Below are positions 35,189 to 40,567 of a stretch of DNA of 40,567 nt, one piece after another. Position 1 is the first letter of the stretch; each line of letters opens with the position of its first letter. The translations under genes and the position numbers were made by a program. The notes below the pieces were generated by a model. The model was given only the letters and a program-made list of their open reading frames with translations, did not search any database and had not been told where the DNA came from. The DNA is taken from NCBI GenBank assembly GCA_021298315.1, contig JAJTFC010000018.1, positions 1 through 40,567 of the forward strand. Reading direction: 5' to 3'. This DNA comes from Planctomycetaceae bacterium. GTDB taxonomy: Bacteria; Planctomycetota; Planctomycetia; Pirellulales; Pirellulaceae.

Positions 35189-36567
35189 GCCAACTGAAGC
35201 GTTCGTCAGGAGATCGTGCTTGGACGATTGCGATCGTCGGTTTTGCGATCGTACTGAGGATGATTGCGGCAGTTGTTTGGCAATTTCAATGTGAAGCCGT
35301 CGGTAAAACATTGCGATTTGGAGACAGCTATTCCTATTGGACGATCGCTAGGAATCTCGTTGTCGACGGCCAGTATCAATTTGGCAGTAGCGAATCGAAG
35401 ATTTTCAGAGCTCCGGTGTATCCCATATCGCTCGCCCCATTCGCATGGTGCGAACATTCGCTTGGGGGTGAATTTCCGCAATGGCCATTTGTTTTGGCAT
35501 CGCGGCTATTGGGCTGTCTTCTGGGTGGATTTGTCGTTTGGTTAGTGATGCGATGGACTAGGGATATTGCCGGCGAGAATGCAAGCCGATGTTCCGGGCT
35601 GCTTGCTGCAAGCTATTGCGGCGCCGTAGGGATGAGTATTTTTGTGTTGAGCGAAGCCGTGGCGACTCCATTGATCGTGTTGTCGATGTGGCTCTTGTGG
35701 CGATCGACCAAGGGGTCTAACGAGGATCAAAGATTCGGTGGCTACGGCTTTACGGTCGGTTCGGGGATTGCATTTGCACTTGCCTGCTTAGCAAGGCCCA
35801 GTTGGGGACTGTGGCCATTGGTTGCTTTCCCATTTTTGCTCATAGCTAGCAAAGCATCGAGCTTGAGAGAATTGCGTCAGCGGTTTTTTTCGGGGATAGT
35901 TTTTTTGGTGGTGGTGGTCTGGGCGATGGCACCTTGGTGGGTGCGCAATTACCGGATTACAGGCAAATTTGTGCCGACGACACTTCAGGTAGGTGCGAGT
36001 CTTTATGATGGCTGGCATGCTGGAGCGAGTGGTTCGAGCGATGAAAACATGGATTTTTCGATGCAAACGATGAACCGAATCGTGCAAGAAGAGTCGATGC
36101 TAGCAAATCGTAAGGAGCAGGTCGAATCGACGTTAGAGTGGAGGATAGATCGTCGATTGAACAAGGAGGCTTGGGATTGGGCAAGGGAAAATCCATCTGA
36201 CGTTCTGAAGCTGGGTTTGATAAAGTTTCGGAAGACTTGGTCACCTGTACCCCAGGCGCGCGAGTTGTCGAATCGATGGGTTCGGTGGTGGGAGGCTTTC
36301 AGTTATGTGCTGATTGTGATCCTGAGTGCAATGGGGATTTATCGTTTGCGAGGGGATCGCAAGCGGTTAGCTGACGGCTTGTGGATGGTTTTGCCCTGTG
36401 TGTACTTGGCGATCCTCCATATGGTCTTTGTCGGCTCGGTAAGGTACAGGCAGCCGGGGGTTTTGGTGCTATGCGGTTTGGCCGGTATAGGGCTCGCATC
36501 GCTATGGCTCAAGAAGGACTGGGAACGCAGGGATGCCGACGGAGAAGCAAGAGAGTCAAAACAGTAG
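35185..36567 (+). CDS. polytopic GT-C-type glycosyltransferase-like membrane protein
   Basis: 460 residues with roughly ten hydrophobic segments. It starts at a TTG that overlaps the preceding TGA (TTGA, 35185-35188), with GAGGGG eight bases upstream, so the two genes are translationally coupled. After the first membrane segment, GDSYSYWTIARNL and later APVYP resemble the acidic first loop of dolichol-phosphate-mannose or ArnT-type (GT39/GT83) enzymes, which move a sugar from a polyprenyl carrier onto protein or lipid outside the cytoplasm. The donor and acceptor cannot be told. Its C-terminal 35 bases overlap the next gene in another frame. Confidence 0.8.
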   Translation: MSQLKRSSGDRAWTIAIVGFAIVLRMIAAVVWQFQCEAVGKTLRFGDSYSYWTIARNLVVDGQYQFGSSESKIFRAPVYPISLAPFAWCEHSLGGEFPQWPFVLASRLLGCLLGGFVVWLVMRWTRDIAGENASRCSGLLAASYCGAVGMSIFVLSEAVATPLIVLSMWLLWRSTKGSNEDQRFGGYGFTVGSGIAFALACLARPSWGLWPLVAFPFLLIASKASSLRELRQRFFSGIVFLVVVVWAMAPWWVRNYRITGKFVPTTLQVGASLYDGWHAGASGSSDENMDFSMQTMNRIVQEESMLANRKEQVESTLEWRIDRRLNKEAWDWARENPSDVLKLGLIKFRKTWSPVPQARELSNRWVRWWEAFSYVLIVILSAMGIYRLRGDRKRLADGLWMVLPCVYLAILHMVFVGSVRYRQPGVLVLCGLAGIGLASLWLKKDWERRDADGEARESKQ

Positions 36568-39500
36568 TCCGCAAGCGGTCGCTTACAAAGGTGGCCGTCT
36601 GAGTTGGATTCTGCTTTTGTGTGCTTCAGCCGTCATGGCTTACTACGTGGTCTTTGATCGTGTGGATCACCAGTTGACATCGGAGATCCAAGGCCGTTTG
36701 AGGAAAGCTTTTCCTGACCATTATGTGACAGTTGATCGGGCGCGGTTGGTGCCGGGCGAATCGATCGTCGTCGACGGAGTGAGGGTTTGCAAGTCGACCG
36801 AGCAGGGTTTACGGGATGTGGTGAAGATCGCGAGGGTCTCGTGCAATGGCCCGATCGATCTGGTAGGGATCTTGCAAGGGCAAGTGGTCGTCAACACCGT
36901 TGTGGTCGACGGGTTGGAACTCAGTGCATGGCCCAAGGTGGATGGGACATGGAGTCTTGCGGAGTTAAGTCGCAAGCCTACGGTTGCAATGCGATTGCCT
37001 TCTGTTCAGGTGCGATCGGGTTTGGTTCGGTTGGGTCATCAGACCGGTGAAGATCAACGTGAGATCATCTGTCATGATTTGCAAGGGACGTTTATTGAGC
37101 ATGTTGTGCCTACAGCGGATCCGGCGGTCAAGAGTTTGCGACACGAGTTGCATGCGACTTTATCGAGCAGTTATTTTTCGCGATTGACGATCGACGCGGT
37201 AGGGAACCTTGGAGCTTCGCGATGGAGTGTTCGTGGGGGGATTGAACGGCTCGATTTTTCTTCACAGTTGAACGATCAGTTGCCTAGGTTGTTGCGGGAT
37301 CGCTTGGAGGTGCTTCGGGGGTTTTCAGGAAGGCTCGAGACACGTTTCGAATGGGAGCAGAATCGTAACGAGATTGACTTGCAAGCACAGGTGCGATTGA
37401 AAGATGGACGATTGATGCATCCTCAAGTGCCTTATCCGCTCGAGGAGATTTCGGGTGATCTGCATGTCAAGAATCAACTATTGCAGTTAAGGAATGCCGT
37501 CGGTCGTTGTGGCAAGGCGACACTGAATTTGGAGTGTGACATACAGGGTTTTGGTAAGGGTTCGCCGTTGGTGGCCAAGGTAGGTGTCAGTCATTTATCG
37601 CTCGATGAGCGATTGTACAATGCCTTGCCTACAGCGATTCAGGAGCAATGGAGAAAGCTCGGGGTTCAAGGGACGGTTCATGCAAGTGCTGCGATCCGTT
37701 TTGATGGACAGCGGTGGGATCCGGCGGTGGTTGTACGGGCCGTCGATGGATCCCTCGATGCCGATTATTTCCCTTATCCCATTGAGCATCTATCGGGTGA
37801 TTTTGAGTATCGAGACGGCGTGATACTTGCTCCTAGCTTGGTGGCTTATGCGGGCAATCAACGATTGGTCGGATCGTTAAAGCTACAAAAATCTCAGCCT
37901 CGGTGGCTGATGGATCTGAGTGTCAGCGCTGACGGTCCGATCCAGATTGATGAGCCGCTATTAAACGCATTAACTCAGCGAGGGATGTCTGAGAGTGGAT
38001 TTCAACGATTCGCCAAATCTCTTCATCCCACGGGAACGGTTTTGGTCAAGCGGGCGCGCTTTGCGAGGACGGCTGAGCGACCTGAGTTGGTTTCCCGGTC
38101 GCTGGAATTGACGTTCTCAGAGTGCTCGATTCGTTACGATGGCTTTCGATATCCGATCTACGAGGTCAATGGACAAGTCACCTTGGATCACGACCGATTG
38201 ATCATCAAGGATTTCGTAGGACGCAATGACGGGGCCAGGATTCAAGGGGCTGGGGTTGCCAACTGCAGCAATTCGAGTCTTGAATCGGTCGACTTGGTCT
38301 TTCAAGCCTTTCAGGTATCACTCGATGAGGAGTTGCAACAAGCTTTACCGCCGAGCGCAAGAAATTTATGGGTGCAGTTGCGGCCCACAGGGTTGATCGA
38401 CAAGGTCGAGGTCAAGATACAGCGGCCTAGTCCGCGGAGCCCTATGGATTTGAAGGTGGCGATTCAGGAGTCTCGATCCAACGATGGAAGTGGTCGGGGG
38501 ATGTCGCTTCATCCCCTTTCGTTCCCTTACTCGATGCATAACATCGACTGCTTGGTGGACTATAGACCTGGGCGGATCGATATTCGATCGCTGTCTGGGG
38601 TGCATGATGCAAGCCGGATTGAGACCAACGGTCAGATACGACTCCACAGCGATGGCTCTTGGGACGGGATGCTCCATTGGTTGCCATCCTCGCGTCTTGT
38701 GATCGATCAGTTTTTGATTGGTTGTTTGCCGCCGATGCTCAAAGAACCGATGACACGATGGGGTTTCCGGGGGCCGGTCAGTATTACGGGTTCGACCTAT
38801 GTCGCCGCACCGCAGGAAGGACATGCATCGCTGCTCAGGGATTGGAACCTTCGCATGGATTTAGAGGACGCTTCGGTCGGTGGGGATCAAGTTCGAGGAT
38901 TGAGGGGGACGGTACAAGTCATCGGCGAGAACAGCAATCAATCCACCTCGGCTTATGGCTCCCTGGCTCTCGATGCGATGGCCGTACAAGGAGTGGCAGT
39001 CACGGGTGTCGAAGGCCCATTTGCGCTGAGCAACAACCAACTCTATTTAGGGAGAGATGCTAGCGATTGGCATAGCCGTAACTCCAATGCTCGTCGCATC
39101 GCATCCGCGAGCGGATTGAATAGTGGAGCGCCGGTGGTCTCGGCTTCATTTCAATCCAAAGTTCGCGAAGGATTCGTCGAGCGGCGGGACCAATCGAGCA
39201 GCAGTTGGTTTGGGCCTAAAGCGAGTCCAAAGATCGAGGTTCCCAATATGGACATCAGCGACAACGACATCAAAGCTCGGGCGCTTAGCGGCACGTTCTT
39301 TCTCAGCGGCGTTCATCCTCTTGATGGGCAACGATCGCAACTGAGGTGTCGGTTGGTCGATTCGGATGTGCATGGGATGTTGGTTGATCTAGGCGAGACT
39401 CAAGCATCGATCAATGGTCGGTTGTTCTTTCAGTGCGATATCGACGGATCGCTTAGCAATCCAGACTCGTTATCTGGGGAGGGTAAGGCTTGGTTGCGTG

Positions 39501-39883
39501 GCGCGAATCTCTATGAGTTGCCGGTAATGATACGGATGTTGAATTTGCTGGCCGTTAGGCCCGATCAGGGTGCATTTGATTCTGCGGACGTCGAGTTCGC
39601 GATCGATGGGGATCGTATCCCGATTAGGAATCTACAGCTCGATGGCGATTTGATGTCGATGCAAGGCAGAGGGTCGGTCAATTTGCGACGGGAATTGGAT
39701 TTGGAGTTGGTTGCCAACGTCGGTCGTCGCGGGATAGTCGGAGCGCTCGTTCGACCATTCACACAGAATCAGAACGCCAATTGGATGCGGATCGAAGTGG
39801 GGGGCACCACGAGCAACCCTCAAATCCGTCCTCCGATGCCTTTACGCGATTCGCTCGATTCGGTGCTTCTCGAATCGCCATAA
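36533..39883 (+). CDS. large AsmA-like envelope protein
   Basis: 1116 residues with one N-terminal membrane segment (about 22-42) and a long beta-rich extracytoplasmic part. The early VVVDGLELSAW..DGTWSLAEL pattern and the C-terminal part (MQGRGSVNLRRELDLELVANVG, then GGTTSNPQIRP) are typical of AsmA/YhdP/TamB-like proteins. Relatives form long hydrophobic grooves that bridge the envelope and carry phospholipids or aid outer-membrane assembly; this role is inferred from the family. Similar segments seem to repeat inside it (FPYPIEHLSGDFEYRDG, YPLEEISGDLHVKNQ, YPIYEVNGQVTLDHD), spaced about 100-200 residues apart. It overlaps the GT-C gene by 35 bases and ends the operon. Confidence 0.85.
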   Translation: MPTEKQESQNSSPQAVAYKGGRLSWILLLCASAVMAYYVVFDRVDHQLTSEIQGRLRKAFPDHYVTVDRARLVPGESIVVDGVRVCKSTEQGLRDVVKIARVSCNGPIDLVGILQGQVVVNTVVVDGLELSAWPKVDGTWSLAELSRKPTVAMRLPSVQVRSGLVRLGHQTGEDQREIICHDLQGTFIEHVVPTADPAVKSLRHELHATLSSSYFSRLTIDAVGNLGASRWSVRGGIERLDFSSQLNDQLPRLLRDRLEVLRGFSGRLETRFEWEQNRNEIDLQAQVRLKDGRLMHPQVPYPLEEISGDLHVKNQLLQLRNAVGRCGKATLNLECDIQGFGKGSPLVAKVGVSHLSLDERLYNALPTAIQEQWRKLGVQGTVHASAAIRFDGQRWDPAVVVRAVDGSLDADYFPYPIEHLSGDFEYRDGVILAPSLVAYAGNQRLVGSLKLQKSQPRWLMDLSVSADGPIQIDEPLLNALTQRGMSESGFQRFAKSLHPTGTVLVKRARFARTAERPELVSRSLELTFSECSIRYDGFRYPIYEVNGQVTLDHDRLIIKDFVGRNDGARIQGAGVANCSNSSLESVDLVFQAFQVSLDEELQQALPPSARNLWVQLRPTGLIDKVEVKIQRPSPRSPMDLKVAIQESRSNDGSGRGMSLHPLSFPYSMHNIDCLVDYRPGRIDIRSLSGVHDASRIETNGQIRLHSDGSWDGMLHWLPSSRLVIDQFLIGCLPPMLKEPMTRWGFRGPVSITGSTYVAAPQEGHASLLRDWNLRMDLEDASVGGDQVRGLRGTVQVIGENSNQSTSAYGSLALDAMAVQGVAVTGVEGPFALSNNQLYLGRDASDWHSRNSNARRIASASGLNSGAPVVSASFQSKVREGFVERRDQSSSSWFGPKASPKIEVPNMDISDNDIKARALSGTFFLSGVHPLDGQRSQLRCRLVDSDVHGMLVDLGETQASINGRLFFQCDIDGSLSNPDSLSGEGKAWLRGANLYELPVMIRMLNLLAVRPDQGAFDSADVEFAIDGDRIPIRNLQLDGDLMSMQGRGSVNLRRELDLELVANVGRRGIVGALVRPFTQNQNANWMRIEVGGTTSNPQIRPPMPLRDSLDSVLLESP

Positions 39884-39916
39884 CACCATCACCATTATCA
39901 ACACGGATGCTGATCG

Positions 39917-40162
39917 ATGACAACCCCGATTGATCCATCGCAAAGTCGCATAAGTTTTCAGCGGCTCGATCAATTCATCGAGGACCGCGCGATCGAGGGG
40001 GTTGGATCTGCCCAAAGCACTGGCCAAAGATATGGCAATGGCAAGACGCTCAGTCGCCCGAAGACGGCTGACGCGTCCAAGGAAGAATCGCCTCAGCATG
40101 CAAGCGACACTCCGGTTCATGGGAATGCAACCGATGGAAATTCCGTGGACTATTACGCTTAG
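39917..40162 (+). CDS. small hydrophilic protein of unknown function (doubtful)
   Basis: 81 residues from an ATG 33 bases after the AsmA-like stop. The product is hydrophilic, Ser/Asp/Gln-rich, with no signal peptide or membrane segment. It resembles nothing I know. In favour of coding: codon use is like its neighbours, and the other frames give Arg-rich products typical of shadow frames. Against: no clear ribosome-binding site, low-complexity composition, and proximity to a repeat array. It could be a fourth operon gene or noncoding sequence. Confidence 0.35.
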   Translation: MTTPIDPSQSRISFQRLDQFIEDRAIEGVGSAQSTGQRYGNGKTLSRPKTADASKEESPQHASDTPVHGNATDGNSVDYYA

Positions 40163-40213
40163 CTCCCGATCGAAGACAAAGGTTTTTGGATTGATCAACG
40201 ATTTAGGTGGTCA

Positions 40214-40349
40214 AACGGCATTCCCGCAAACCGCCTCGATAACGCCACGGTACGTTCCACCGTCGGCTTCGTTGGCGATGCGTGTTGGTTAATCGGAGGT
40301 GGTAATTGTTGGCAACATTATCCCGACCGTAGGGTACGTGAAGCGGTCC
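40214..40349. repeat. dispersed/tandem repeat, copy A (45-base deletion)
   Basis: This copy has 22 bases at 40214-40235 (AACGGCATTCCCGCAAACCG...) that match 40387-40408, then a segment (to 40349) that matches 40449-40567 with about 14 mismatches in 119 bases. Relative to copy B it lacks 45 bases between these parts. The 3' arm GTAGGGTACGTGAAGCGGTCC is identical in both. Confidence 0.8.
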
Positions 40350-40386
40350 GGATAATCATTGCATGGACCACAATCGCCCATCCCCC

Positions 40387-40567
40387 AACGACATTCCCGA
40401 AAACCGCCAAAGAACCAAGGACCGCGCAACGTACCTTGGAACAATGGACCACCCCGATAATGCAAAGGTACGTTCCGCGGTCGGTTTCGTTGGCGATGCG
40501 TGTTGGTTCATTGAAGGTGGTAATTGTTGGCATCGTTATCCCCACCGTAGGGTACGTGAAGCGGTCC
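40387..40567. repeat. dispersed/tandem repeat, copy B (runs off window)
   Basis: The second copy is offset 218 bases from copy A at its 3' part and 173 at its 5' part. A frame from ATG 40363 (MDHNRPSPNDIPENRQ) is open through the window end, and another frame reads RYVPRSVSLAMRVG. Similar peptides are, as I remember, common 'hypothetical proteins' in Rhodopirellula. The repeat may continue past the window. Confidence 0.75.

Larger units (their letters stand above)
39884..40567. other. end of window: spacer and start of repeat array
   Basis: Apart from the doubtful 81-residue frame, bases 39884-40213 show no recognisable element. From 40214 on, the sequence is a direct-repeat array that is cut by the window edge. 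Confidence 0.5.

Noticed and set aside
39842..40198. 118-residue minus-strand frame and 40002-40292 forward frame near the window end
   Set aside because: The first overlaps the AsmA-like gene end and has no start context; the second is Arg-rich and runs into the repeat array.

Overview
The window looks like chromosomal DNA from a planctomycete, most likely the Pirellulaceae (Rhodopirellula/Pirellula-like). Reasons: a giant secreted cadherin-repeat protein with an LE-R-x-hA type N-terminal motif and a C-terminal dockerin; a secreted HEAT protein beside a 'DWPQFRG' PQQ-like propeller; many genes without a clear Shine-Dalgarno; and a terminal repeat whose translations (VGDACW..., RYVPRS-SLAMRVG) resemble peptides I remember from Rhodopirellula genomes. 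That resemblance is from memory, not a search.

Layout, left to right. 1-987 is the 3' end of an alpha-glucan phosphorylase, closed by a strong intrinsic terminator (1081-1110). 1276-10680 is a single 3134-residue secreted protein: subtilisin-like S8 protease, immunoglobulin-like and SdrD-like modules, a proprotein-convertase P domain, 19 cadherin-like repeats of about 100 residues, and a dockerin. A structured, promoter-bearing intergenic region leads to a glycine-rich RRM RNA-binding protein (11150-11539) and its terminator. 11920-19596 is a co-directional run: LL-diaminopimelate aminotransferase, an Mrp-type ATPase without the CxxC motif, a secreted HEAT/beta-sandwich protein, a secreted PQQ-like propeller protein, EPSP synthase (aroA) and threonine synthase (thrC). 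It mixes amino-acid biosynthesis with envelope proteins and includes a 4-base stop/start overlap.

On the minus strand, dxr, rseP and an AlkB-type membrane di-iron monooxygenase form a tight unit (24016 down to 19571) that runs tail-to-tail into thrC. ftsH (24275-26371) is divergent from dxr. A second minus-strand unit is deaD, Sua5-type tRNA threonylcarbamoyl-AMP synthase and an exported N-formylglutamate-amidohydrolase-like protein (30562 down to 26397). fumC (30982-32406) is divergent from deaD and convergent, with a 1-base gap, on an unrecognised 239-residue protein.

33422-39883 is a tightly overlapping three-gene operon: a lipoprotein with a transglutaminase-like domain whose catalytic histidine position is Tyr, a GT-C-type polytopic glycosyltransferase-like protein, and a 1116-residue AsmA-like protein. 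I consider this the best candidate in the window for an undescribed envelope system. The last 350 bases hold the start of a divergent direct-repeat array (unit spacing 218) that runs off the window.

I saw no tRNA, rRNA, insertion sequence or CRISPR array. All family assignments come from reading translated motifs; no database search was possible.
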